DNA of 64,000 nucleotides. Origin: a bacterium. GTDB taxonomy: Bacteria > Margulisbacteria > Marinamargulisbacteria > JABIPA01. The stretch spans positions 43,251-107,250 of the forward strand of contig JABIPA010000073.1 in assembly GCA_018698675.1 (NCBI GenBank). Direction: 5' to 3'. Made by a program: the position numbers and the translations under genes. Every line of letters starts with the position of its first letter. Position 1 is the first letter of the stretch. Below the pieces are notes generated by a model, which saw nothing but the letters and a program-made list of their open reading frames with translations, made no database searches and was not told the DNA's origin. Positions 1 to 7,952 of this stretch are shown here, one piece after another.

Positions 1-793
1 ACATTTCACCAAAGAGAGGCGTTTTTACTAGAATTAAATCTATTTTTGATTTCATTTTTTTATTTTTAGATGCGAGAAAGAGTCCTTGTATGATGCCTAA
101 TAAAGCGATGAAAAGTATTAATTTGTTATCGACTAGAAAGTTACTAATTGAAAGTAATGTTTTAGTAAGGATGGGAAGGTCTACTTTGTTGGAGGTAAAA
201 AAGACTGCAAATTTAGGAATGATGAATGTAAAGACTCCAATCATCGCAGTAAAGCCTACACCCATTACAATAAGAGGGTACCTAAATGCTTTTTGTACTT
301 TTTTTGAAAGCTCTTCGTCCCATTGAAGGAGTTGGTAAAGCGTTTTTAAGATCTCGTCCAGTTTACCGACTTTTTCTCCAGCGCTGATTAGTGCGATAAA
401 TTCTTCCGTGTAGAGCTCTGGAAGTTCGTTTAGAGATTTCGAGAAACTTTGTCCTTGTATCAGTTTAGATGTCAGCTGGTTAATTAATTGTTTTAAAGAC
501 TTTTTATGTACGATGTTTTCTATTATTTTTAGGCATTCAACAATAGAAATGCCTGCTTGAGATAACGATTGTAAATGCGCTGTAAACTGCATGACATCTT
601 TCTTTTCTATTTTTGGCTGGAGAAATTTATTCAATGAAGGCATTAGAGAAGAGACCTTCTCAACTTTAATAATGACACTTGCTGTATGTTTTTCTAAAAT
701 CTTTAAACGTGCATCTTTTAACGACTTTCCTAGGATAGGCTCTTCTTTTAATTGACCAGATGCAGTTATGAATTTAATTTTAAAGGTGCGCAT
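1..793 (-). CDS. pilC: Type IV pilus / type II secretion inner-membrane platform protein (PilC/GspF family), 3' part outside window
   Basis: Reading leftward from an ATG at 793, the frame stays open to the window edge, about 264 residues. The N-terminus (MRTFKIKFITASGQ) and the stretch with QFTAHLQSLSQAGISIVECL, then ISAGEKVGKLDEIL and FRYPLIVMGVGF, match the cytoplasmic T2SSF domain followed by the first membrane segment of PilC/GspF. In the family this polytopic protein couples the PilB motor to pilin assembly in the inner membrane. It starts 5 bases after the pilB stop on the same strand, so the two are probably co-transcribed. The C-terminal half, including the second T2SSF repeat, lies beyond base 1. 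Pilus rather than general secretion is inferred from the pilM-pilQ genes nearby. Confidence 0.9.
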   Translation of the reverse strand, partial: MRTFKIKFITASGQLKEEPILGKSLKDARLKILEKHTASVIIKVEKVSSLMPSLNKFLQPKIEKKDVMQFTAHLQSLSQAGISIVECLKIIENIVHKKSLKQLINQLTSKLIQGQSFSKSLNELPELYTEEFIALISAGEKVGKLDEILKTLYQLLQWDEELSKKVQKAFRYPLIVMGVGFTAMIGVFTFIIPKFAVFFTSNKVDLPILTKTLLSISNFLVDNKLILFIALLGIIQGLFLASKNKKMKSKIDLILVKTPLFGEM

Positions 794-798
794 TTTGT

Positions 799-2322
799 TT
801 AGGTTGCTAAAAATTGGCAGGCTTTAAATACTTCTTCAGGTGTTGTTAAACTCATTTTTATTTTTTTGAGACCATCATCTAACATGGATGTCATCCCATT
901 TTCTATGGCAATTTCTCGTAATTGAGACGATGTAACATTGTTGGAAATAGCGTTAACTAAATTAGAGTTCATCACAAGAATTTCATATATCCCAACACGT
1001 CCTTTATACCCTGAGTTAAAGCAAGACTTGCACCCGGAACCTTTATAGTAAGTGTCTTCTTTTGGCAATTTTAGAAAATCAAGAATGGAAGGATCTGGTT
1101 CGTAAGGTTGAATGCATTTTTTACAAATACATCGAACTAAACGTTGCGCGAAGACGCCGGTCACTGATGAGCTAATGACATAATTTGGGATACCCATATC
1201 TAAAAGCCTGATAACTGTACTGGGAGCATCATTTGTGTGAAGAGTACTAAATACTAAGTGGCCGGTTAAAGAAGCACGGGCTGCTAATTCAGCGGTCTCT
1301 AAATCTCTAATTTCTCCAACCATTATGATGTCAGGGTCTTGTCTTAAAATTGACCGAAGACCTCTTGCAAATGTTAGCCCCGATTTATTTTGAACTTGAA
1401 CTTGCCGAATTAGAGGGAGTTTATATTCAACAGGATCTTCAAGCGTAATAATATTGTGTTTTACATCGTTAATATGATTTAAGGCAGCGTAAAGCGTCGT
1501 TGTTTTTCCTGAACCGGTTGGCCCCGTGACTAATATCATTCCTTGAGTGTTTCCAATGAGTCGATAGCAGTTTTCTAAGTCTTTACCTAGAAAGCCTAAT
1601 TCTTTCATTTCCAGTAACACTTCTTGTCGTCCTAAAATACGAATAACAATATTTTCTCCGTGAATCGTGGGTAACGATGAAACTCTTAGCTCGTAGAAAA
1701 CATTTTCATGGCTGACTCGAATATTTCCGTCCTGAGGTAGACGACTTTCGGCAATATCCATGTTTGCCATTACTTTTATTCGGGATACGATTGGAGGTAA
1801 ATATTTTTTTGGAAAAGTACGAAGTTTATGAAGGGTTCCATCAACCCGCGTTCGAACAAGCACTTCTTTTTCGCTAGGTTCGATATGGATATCGGAGGCA
1901 TGACTAATAATTGCTTGATTAATAAGTAAGTTAACAAGTTCTATTATCGGGCCTTCGTCTTCAATTTTGTCGTCGAGAACCGCATTCTCTAATTTTTCTT
2001 TTGTTGTGACATCAAAGTCTGTTTCTTCTTCAGAAACAAGGGCGTCAATGGAGCCCATAAATCCATAATATCGGCGTATAGCGACTTTAATATCTTCTTT
2101 TTTAGCAAGGACTGTTTCAACGGAGTACCCAATTTGTTCTTGAATGGAATCTATGAGGGGGAGGTTGTCTGGGTCTGAGAGAGCAATTGTGACCGTATTT
2201 CCAATTTTAAATACGGGCATGAATTCGAATTGTGTGACAATATTTCCGGAAATTTCCTGGATTAGATGTTCGTCTATTAAAAACGTAGAAAGATCTATAG
2301 ATAGCAAATCCTTATCGGGCAT
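799..2322 (-). CDS. pilB: Type IV pilus extension ATPase PilB (GspE family)
   Basis: A cytoplasmic hexameric ATPase that powers pilin polymerisation. An N-terminal MshEN-type domain covers roughly residues 1-110, followed by the secretion ATPase core. Visible motifs are Walker A GPTGSGKTTT, the Walker B region DIIMVGEIRD, the His box GHLVFSTLHTND, and four cysteines of a zinc site (CICKKC and CKSC). An ATG at 2376 would give 525 residues, but it has no ribosome site, and that extra stretch contains an extended -10 promoter for the divergent gene. The ATG at 2322 is preceded by AAAAAGGA at suitable spacing and is preferred (507 residues). It is followed closely by pilC. No pilT-like retraction ATPase is seen in the window. 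Confidence 0.93.
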   Translation of the reverse strand: MPDKDLLSIDLSTFLIDEHLIQEISGNIVTQFEFMPVFKIGNTVTIALSDPDNLPLIDSIQEQIGYSVETVLAKKEDIKVAIRRYYGFMGSIDALVSEEETDFDVTTKEKLENAVLDDKIEDEGPIIELVNLLINQAIISHASDIHIEPSEKEVLVRTRVDGTLHKLRTFPKKYLPPIVSRIKVMANMDIAESRLPQDGNIRVSHENVFYELRVSSLPTIHGENIVIRILGRQEVLLEMKELGFLGKDLENCYRLIGNTQGMILVTGPTGSGKTTTLYAALNHINDVKHNIITLEDPVEYKLPLIRQVQVQNKSGLTFARGLRSILRQDPDIIMVGEIRDLETAELAARASLTGHLVFSTLHTNDAPSTVIRLLDMGIPNYVISSSVTGVFAQRLVRCICKKCIQPYEPDPSILDFLKLPKEDTYYKGSGCKSCFNSGYKGRVGIYEILVMNSNLVNAISNNVTSSQLREIAIENGMTSMLDDGLKKIKMSLTTPEEVFKACQFLAT

Positions 2323-2362
2323 TTTGGTCAATTCCTTTTTAATTCTATTACTTGAAAGTTGT

Positions 2363-2371
2363 TGATATACT
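2363..2371 (+). promoter_or_regulatory. Extended -10 promoter for the rightward pilus operon
   Basis: TGATATACT is an extended -10 element (TG at 2363, TATACT at 2366-2371). No good -35 is seen 17 bases upstream. It lies 38 bases before the ATG of the PilX-like gene, which has an AGGAG site. Its presence argues that pilB starts at 2322 rather than 2376. Confidence 0.5.
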
Positions 2372-2408
2372 AACATTTAATTTCACTTAAAAAAAATAGG
2401 AGTTTCAA

Positions 2409-4766
2409 ATGAACGGACTTAAAAGCCAGTCTGGTTTTTCTATGGTGTTGACCTTAATTGTTTCCGTAGTATCTATAGCTGCAGTCGGGGGGCTTGTAAC
2501 CATTATCCAAAATGAGACGGCTACAGTTGAGGCCGTGTCAGAAAACTATAAAGCGGCTGATATTGCCGAAGTTGGGATGGAAACAATTCTTTCCTCCTTA
2601 ACCGACGATATGGATTGGTCTGACAATGAGGTTACAAGTTCAAATGCTTATCAAGATGGAACTTATGAGGTGACGTTATCACAAAGGGAAACTCACTCGG
2701 TATTAGTTACAAGTATCGGGAAATATAAAGATGATACTTATGAAATGGAACGATTGGTAAAGAGGCCAATTACGATGGCAAGAGATGTCGTTGTTTCTGT
2801 AGACAATGCAAATTTAACGCGTAGAAGTAAACATTTATCGCCTTTTGATGTCATAAATAACGGGACGATTACTGCTGAAATTGAAAAGGTAATCGTTTCA
2901 TGGTCTTATGAACCGGCAGATGGTCCTGGGACTACGAAAATAAAGGAAATTGAATTGGATGGATCTGACCTGTGGAACCCACCTAATACCGGAAGTCCTT
3001 CTGTAGATTCTTATTCTGGACAAATGTTGACGTTTAATTCTGTGGCATCTATTGCGCCTGGAACTTCAGAGCCGTTTAAATTTAAGTTTTCGTCCTCGAT
3101 TACTGGAAAGGTTGTTTCTGTTATTTTTTTCTTTACGGATGGCTCTCAGATCGCAGGGGATTTTGAAACTATGGGTGGAACACAAGCCCAGCGGATGAAT
3201 ATAGATTCCGATGAAGCAGAGTTTAGTGAAGATGGTAAAACAATAAGTAATATCAATCTGGAAAATGTAGGGAATACAACAATTTACGTATACAACATAA
3301 CTCCAAGTTGGGAATATGAGGAACCTGAGGCAAACATTAAACTTGTGAAATTTGATACGAGAACGGCGTGGTCTGGAACTAAAGCCTCTGGGGTAAAACT
3401 ATCAACGAACACGTCTTACACTGAAATGGTAGAAGCTCAGACCAAAGAGGTAACCTTGGTTTTTGATGAAAGTATGGTTTATAAAAAAATCGATGTTCTT
3501 TTTGAAATGACGGATTTTTCCACAAAAAATATTAGTATAGATAACAGAATCGATCAGGCGTCTAATCTTGAAGTCGATGATTCAGATGCTAAAATTATAG
3601 GGGATACGATAAGCGGTATCTCGGTAGATAATAGTCATTCTGATCCAACGAACGCAGTAGTATGGATAGATTCAATTAAAGTTGAAATGGATCCTGATAC
3701 GGGACAAACCGTTAGCGGTGTTGAAATTGATGGAGAGAGCGTATTGGCTTCTTCGGGGCAGGCTTTAAATTCCTTTTTTGAAATTTCAAGAACAGGGATT
3801 ACTTCCGAAATGGATATAAATTTGTCGTTTTCAGATTTGGGGGACGAGGCCTCTGTTACGATATCCTTTAAAATGAGAGATGAGACGATAAAGATACAAA
3901 GTTTTGATGTCGTGAAAGGATCGTCTGTAGCAGAGTCTGTGGGGGTTAACGGAGAGTTTGCTCGGATTTCAAATAGTCGAAAAAATCTATATAACGTTAA
4001 ACTGAAAAACTCGTCGAATGCGGCGATTAGCGTTACTCACTTATTACCTATATGGAATCCAACAGATGGGAAACGCATAAAGAAAGTTTATATTGATGGA
4101 ACTAGAGTTTATTCGAATAATTCGGGAGACGAATCTGGTGAACTGCTAACCTTTAGTTCTTCGGGCATTATCCCAGCGTATTCTACCGACACAGAAGTTA
4201 AGCTTGAATTCAACGATGATTCCATGACAAATAAAGATTTTGATTTAACATTTTCTTTTTCAGACGGGTCGTCAAAACAACAATATGTCAATCTAAATCC
4301 TGCCAATAGTGAGTGGGTGGCAGCAGACAATTTCGAAACAGGTGTCGATTTTGATGAAGGGGCAGGATTTTCTGGAGATTGGGAATCGAATTATTCAAAA
4401 AATAATGTGATTAAGTCTAGTGGACCGCGATATTCAGGTAAGTATCATGCAAGTTTAAAAGGTGGCTCAAATCCAATGTATATGGAGCGTATGGTAACCA
4501 GTTCGGCTCAAACGACCGAGCTGAGTTTGAATTTTGTAAGTTATATAGAAAAGTATGAAGGAAACGATGATTCTTGGCTCATGACAAAAGTTGGAAGTCT
4601 ACCGTGGCAGACAATTCATTCTTTTAAAAATCAGGCAAGCCAAGAATATGTCACTAATAATTTTGTGTTGGCATTGACAGAAGGCGAGTCATTTAAAATT
4701 AGATTCGAGTCTGGGGCCAATAAAACGGATGAGCTTTTAAATATCGATGATGTCTATATCAAATAA
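2409..4766 (+). CDS. Large PilX-like minor pilin with four tandem beta-rich repeats and a C-terminal sandwich-like domain
   Basis: 785 residues, with AGGAG 7 bases before the ATG. Residues 1-60 look like a PilX-type prepilin N-terminus: short basic leader, then GFSMVLTLIVSVVSIAAVGG and an amphipathic helix. Four divergent repeats of about 115-125 residues follow (about 126-253, 261-376, 386-499, 511-628). Each has an N-x-x-x-I-x-V strand, a W/Y-rich strand, an I-x-x-V-x-I-D-G turn and a final strand ending near D-G-S. The tail (about 634-785, starting ADNFETG) resembles a jelly-roll or MAM-like sandwich. The gene heads the pilus operon, so a surface-exposed, possibly adhesive, minor pilin or tip protein is inferred. 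Typical PilX is about 160-200 residues, so this one is greatly enlarged. Confidence 0.75.
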   Translation: MNGLKSQSGFSMVLTLIVSVVSIAAVGGLVTIIQNETATVEAVSENYKAADIAEVGMETILSSLTDDMDWSDNEVTSSNAYQDGTYEVTLSQRETHSVLVTSIGKYKDDTYEMERLVKRPITMARDVVVSVDNANLTRRSKHLSPFDVINNGTITAEIEKVIVSWSYEPADGPGTTKIKEIELDGSDLWNPPNTGSPSVDSYSGQMLTFNSVASIAPGTSEPFKFKFSSSITGKVVSVIFFFTDGSQIAGDFETMGGTQAQRMNIDSDEAEFSEDGKTISNINLENVGNTTIYVYNITPSWEYEEPEANIKLVKFDTRTAWSGTKASGVKLSTNTSYTEMVEAQTKEVTLVFDESMVYKKIDVLFEMTDFSTKNISIDNRIDQASNLEVDDSDAKIIGDTISGISVDNSHSDPTNAVVWIDSIKVEMDPDTGQTVSGVEIDGESVLASSGQALNSFFEISRTGITSEMDINLSFSDLGDEASVTISFKMRDETIKIQSFDVVKGSSVAESVGVNGEFARISNSRKNLYNVKLKNSSNAAISVTHLLPIWNPTDGKRIKKVYIDGTRVYSNNSGDESGELLTFSSSGIIPAYSTDTEVKLEFNDDSMTNKDFDLTFSFSDGSSKQQYVNLNPANSEWVAADNFETGVDFDEGAGFSGDWESNYSKNNVIKSSGPRYSGKYHASLKGGSNPMYMERMVTSSAQTTELSLNFVSYIEKYEGNDDSWLMTKVGSLPWQTIHSFKNQASQEYVTNNFVLALTEGESFKIRFESGANKTDELLNIDDVYIK

Positions 4767-4781
4767 ACTGGGACGAAGTAG

Positions 4782-5312
4782 ATGACCGATAAACAAGGTC
4801 TAACATTAGTAGAACTGATTGTCTCTATTTCTTTGATCGGAATTATTTTTTCTGTCATGAGTCCGATTATTTATACGGCTGTAGAGTCGTTTCGGTCTAT
4901 CAATACCCATAAAATATATAATCAAGATGCAAGAGCAACTATTTTGTTGTTTCAAACCTTGTTAGAAAATACAGAACACATTTACACGACGGAATCGGAT
5001 GAATTTAAATTTATGTCTGACGGAATAGATTTTGATTTTACACTGGCATTGTCTTCAGGGGGAGACTCCTACGAATTATTTTTAGCGAAGGATACAGGCT
5101 CCGATTATTTATTATTGGATAACATTGCAAAATTAACGGGACCTATTCGTCCAGGTTTAGAGTTTTCATATTTCAATCAAAATCATGAGTCCGTGAGCAT
5201 AACAACTAATGTTCGAAGCGTTGAAATAGACTTAGTTATGCAAGGGGACGAAAATCAATATATATTTTTTACGGCCTTGAACGTAAATGCAGATGAAATA
5301 GATCTTAATTAG
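4782..5312 (+). CDS. Type IV prepilin-like protein
   Basis: 176 residues. The N-terminus MTDKQG followed by LTLVELIVSISLIGII is a class III prepilin signal: cleavage after Gly6, then a residue later N-methylated (usually Phe, here Leu), with the conserved Glu at mature position 5, then a hydrophobic assembly helix. After the helix comes a short polar globular part with no cysteine pair. It lies 15 bases after the large PilX-like gene and before pilM, so it is probably a minor pilin in the same operon. It could also be the major subunit, but the isolated position and low Gly/Ala content favour a minor role. Confidence 0.85.
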   Translation: MTDKQGLTLVELIVSISLIGIIFSVMSPIIYTAVESFRSINTHKIYNQDARATILLFQTLLENTEHIYTTESDEFKFMSDGIDFDFTLALSSGGDSYELFLAKDTGSDYLLLDNIAKLTGPIRPGLEFSYFNQNHESVSITTNVRSVEIDLVMQGDENQYIFFTALNVNADEIDLN

Positions 5313-5337
5313 ATGGTATACTTTCGGGGAACTCATG

Positions 5338-5370
5338 TTTAAAGAAAATTTAAAGAAAATTTAAAGAAAA
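5338..5370 (+). repeat. Three perfect tandem copies of an 11-bp unit at the pilM 5' end
   Basis: TTTAAAGAAAA occurs three times without a break at 5338-5348, 5349-5359 and 5360-5370, right after an ATG at 5335 preceded by GGGGA. Because 11 is not a multiple of 3, the copy number sets the reading frame. With three copies the ATG reaches a stop after nine codons. With two copies it would run in frame into pilM, adding 21 residues. One copy or three copies both hit early stops. This is either a slippage-prone switch or a recent frame-breaking duplication. Confidence 0.9.
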
Positions 5371-5408
5371 AACAAAGCCGAAGCGCAACCAGTAAAATTG
5401 GGATTTGT

Positions 5409-6932
5409 GTGCGGGATGACAAAATATGTGTGGTGAAAACGCCTAAAGATTTTGGTGTCTACATATATAAAACACATTTCCATACATTAGACCCCAAATT
5501 TTCTACCGCAAAAAATCTAGAAAAATGTATAGAAAAGTTACCGAAGGGTTTTTTCGAATTATCCGAAGTAAGTATTTGTATTCCATTTCACCAAACTATT
5601 AAAAATCAGGTGAATTTCCCATTTTTATCCAGTGAAGACTTGTCCGCCGCAATTTCAAACTTAATAGATAAAGATGTGGAAGAAGGCGAAGAGCAGCGCT
5701 TATGTCAGTATCAGAAAGATGGCCGACCTCACTTAAGTTTGACTATACACAAAGTCAAAAAAGAAATTATTGAATCTTATATCAGCGTGTTTGAAAAACA
5801 TGATATCACCTTAAAAACGGCCACTACTGAGTCGATGGTTATGTCTGATTTAGCTAAGTCTAGGGTTTTGTCTACTGGAGTCTCTCCAATTTTAGTCGCA
5901 GATTTAGATTTTAACGCGTTAAAACTTTATGTCTTTTTGGACCATCAATTGGTGTATACAAGGTTCGTTCCACTTGGATTTCGTAATTTTTTAGAAGCGG
6001 TTACGCGAAAAATTGTTATTGAAAAAAAAGTTACGGAGCTTACCGATAAACAAGGGCGAAGTCTTTTAGGGTCTACATATATGTTTAAATCAAGAAAGGC
6101 CACGGATAAGGTTCCTTATGACAGATTATTTTTTCAGCTGAGGCCTATTGCAGAGAAAGTGGCTCTTGAGATAAAAAAGACAATTAACTTTTATATTAAA
6201 TTAACGGGATCCGAATCTATTAAAACATTGCACACTATGGGTGAGTTTAATAATCTTTTTCAGTTTAATACGTTCTTAAAAGAAAACATCGATTTAAAAT
6301 TAACAAAGGCTGTTTTTAAGGGCGGGTACAATGTCCCAGCTAAAAAAAATGATGTTGGGTATCGAGAGACGACATATTTTAGTTTAGGTACAACTAAACG
6401 ATTAACTAACTTTAATTTATTGCCGCAGTCATATAAAGAACATCAACAGTCAAAAAAAATAGCGAAAATTATTCTTGTCGTAATGGTATTTTGGATGTTT
6501 GTTATGGCAGGCGCGGTATTTAAATTTAAAGAGCAAAAGTTTGCAATTAATCAAAACTTGAGCCAACGTAAGAATGAAATAAAAATATTAGAACTTAAAG
6601 TTAGTCAGCTATCAAATTTGAAGACGGCTAGGTTTTCGGTTTCAAAAGATATTGATTTTGTTAATAGTATTCTTCAAAGTAAGGTTCCTTTTGACAGAAT
6701 GGTTTTTGATTTAAGTGAAAGTTCAGTACCACCGATTATTTTAAGGTCTATCTCGATAGGAAAGGATGCAATCGTTCTTACAGGAGATATCCCTTCAAAA
6801 CGAGCTCAGATGTCATTAATTAAATACATAAGTAAACTTGAAGCCTTGCCTTATATTAAGAGTGTTGTTTTTGATACAAAAATGGAAAACGTCGATTTTA
6901 TATCGTTTGAATTATATGGGTATTTAAAATGA
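5409..6932 (+). CDS. pilM: PilM-PilN fusion protein of the type IV pilus inner-membrane complex
   Basis: 507 residues from a GTG at 5409. The first ~340 are an actin-fold PilM domain; the rest (membrane segment IILVVMVFWMFVMAGAVF, about 355-375, then a coiled coil and ferredoxin-like domain) is PilN. The two are separate genes in most species. PilM sits in the cytoplasm and binds the PilN tail, so fusion links the partners permanently. The GTG start would lack the first beta strand. The sequence upstream, read with one 11-bp repeat removed, gives MFKENLKKK...SKIGICVRDDKICVV, which resembles the usual PilM start (lysine-rich leader, IGIDIGSSSIK). The true start is therefore probably the ATG at 5335, out of frame in this copy. 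The gene overlaps pilO by ATGA. Confidence 0.85.
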   Translation: MRDDKICVVKTPKDFGVYIYKTHFHTLDPKFSTAKNLEKCIEKLPKGFFELSEVSICIPFHQTIKNQVNFPFLSSEDLSAAISNLIDKDVEEGEEQRLCQYQKDGRPHLSLTIHKVKKEIIESYISVFEKHDITLKTATTESMVMSDLAKSRVLSTGVSPILVADLDFNALKLYVFLDHQLVYTRFVPLGFRNFLEAVTRKIVIEKKVTELTDKQGRSLLGSTYMFKSRKATDKVPYDRLFFQLRPIAEKVALEIKKTINFYIKLTGSESIKTLHTMGEFNNLFQFNTFLKENIDLKLTKAVFKGGYNVPAKKNDVGYRETTYFSLGTTKRLTNFNLLPQSYKEHQQSKKIAKIILVVMVFWMFVMAGAVFKFKEQKFAINQNLSQRKNEIKILELKVSQLSNLKTARFSVSKDIDFVNSILQSKVPFDRMVFDLSESSVPPIILRSISIGKDAIVLTGDIPSKRAQMSLIKYISKLEALPYIKSVVFDTKMENVDFISFELYGYLK

Positions 6933-7549
6933 ATAGAAAATTTTGGGCATTATATTCGATTCCAATTCGCACATATAGAAAGAGTGTTGCATTTTTAAAA
7001 CGTCGGTTTACAGTTAGAGAAACTGCAATGATTAGTTTTGGATACTTTATACTTGTAACACTCGTTTTTTCTGCTTTGTATTTTATCCCATATCAGCAAG
7101 ACTTGGACCAATTACAGTTACAATTTAGAGCGATGAACTCTAGACACTATAAGGTATCAAAAACCCTAGAAGCTTTGGCAAAGAACCCGCCTAAAAAGAA
7201 AAAGGAAGAACCTATAAAGATCGTGAAGCCTGGTGAATTTTTAAAGCCATTAAAAGAACATTATTTATCGACGTTGTTGGCTTTATTTCAACATCATCAT
7301 TTGGCTTTGATAAAGTCTCAAATTCCACAGCCACTTTCGACGCCAGGGCCGTTTAGTAAATCTCAAATAGTACTTGAGCTAGAAGGAGAGTATTCTGATT
7401 TGGGAAATTTTTTATTTCATTTGGAAGAACTGCCAATGTTAACGTCGCATCATTCATTAAAAATCACGCCCATTCCAGAGAGTCATTTAAATAGGATGGA
7501 GCTTGTGTTAGATGTTTTTGTGTATCGTCCAACTGAGCCTGTGTATTAA
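6929..7549 (+). CDS. pilO: Type IV pilus assembly protein PilO
   Basis: 206 residues, starting within the stop of the PilM-PilN gene (ATGA overlap), which implies coupled translation. A basic cytoplasmic tail of about 30 residues is followed by one membrane segment (about 35-53, ISFGYFILVTLVFSALYFIP), a coiled-coil stretch (YQQDLDQLQLQFRAMNS) and a periplasmic ferredoxin-like domain with a strand reading IVLELEGEYSDLGNFLFHLE, typical of PilO. In the family it pairs with PilN in the periplasm and aligns the inner-membrane complex with PilP and the secretin. A lysine-rich linker PPKKKKEEP around residue 90 is notable. Confidence 0.88.
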   Translation: MNRKFWALYSIPIRTYRKSVAFLKRRFTVRETAMISFGYFILVTLVFSALYFIPYQQDLDQLQLQFRAMNSRHYKVSKTLEALAKNPPKKKKEEPIKIVKPGEFLKPLKEHYLSTLLALFQHHHLALIKSQIPQPLSTPGPFSKSQIVLELEGEYSDLGNFLFHLEELPMLTSHHSLKITPIPESHLNRMELVLDVFVYRPTEPVY

Positions 7550-7550
7550 G

Positions 7551-7952
7551 ATGAAATTAGATAAAAATAGTTGCAACGTGAATAGCAACAAATTAGACTT
7601 GGTAAAGGTGAACCCCGTTAGAATAGTTATTTTTGGATTGGCAACATACTTTTTCGTGTTTGCTAACGTAATTGATGCAAAAGTAAGAATATGGGTAGCG
7701 GATCCATTTCGACCAAAATTGGATGTTATTTCACCTCAACAGAACATGTCACGGCAAGTAATTTTACCGAGTGAAACCTCTATTGTTGTTCAAGGGATAA
7801 TGAAAATGGGGAGTAGTTATAACGCAATGATTTCGAATAAGTTTGTTAGAGAAGGCGATAGTATCGGCGGATTTATCGTGAAGAGTATAGGTAAAGACAA
7901 AATCATCGTCCAGGGTTCTTCTGGAGAATTAAGGCAGGTATTATTTAATTGA
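7551..7952 (+). CDS. pilP: PilP-like periplasmic pilus protein
   Basis: 133 residues from ATG 7551, directly after the pilO stop; an upstream in-frame ATG at 7512 lies inside pilO and is less likely. One hydrophobic segment (about 15-35, VRIVIFGLATYFFVFANVI) acts as a signal or anchor. The rest holds a small beta domain: SIVVQGIMKMGSSYNAMIS, FVREGDSIGGFIVKSIGKDKII. These are the strand patterns of the PilP/GspC homology domain (an x-V-Q-G-I start and a K-V/I-G-D-x-I turn). In the family this domain docks onto the secretin N0 domain. Position between pilO and the secretin supports the call. No strong ribosome site is present, so coupling to pilO is likely. Confidence 0.75.
   Translation: MKLDKNSCNVNSNKLDLVKVNPVRIVIFGLATYFFVFANVIDAKVRIWVADPFRPKLDVISPQQNMSRQVILPSETSIVVQGIMKMGSSYNAMISNKFVREGDSIGGFIVKSIGKDKIIVQGSSGELRQVLFN

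Noticed and set aside
90..326. 78-codon open frame on the + strand
   Set aside because: It is the opposite strand of the pilC gene, has no ribosome site, and its protein matches nothing; the leftward pilC reading is strongly supported by family motifs.
5338..5370. CRISPR-like or origin-like repeat
   Set aside because: Three 11-bp direct copies without spacers; too short and not palindromic for CRISPR, and no DnaA-type boxes nearby.
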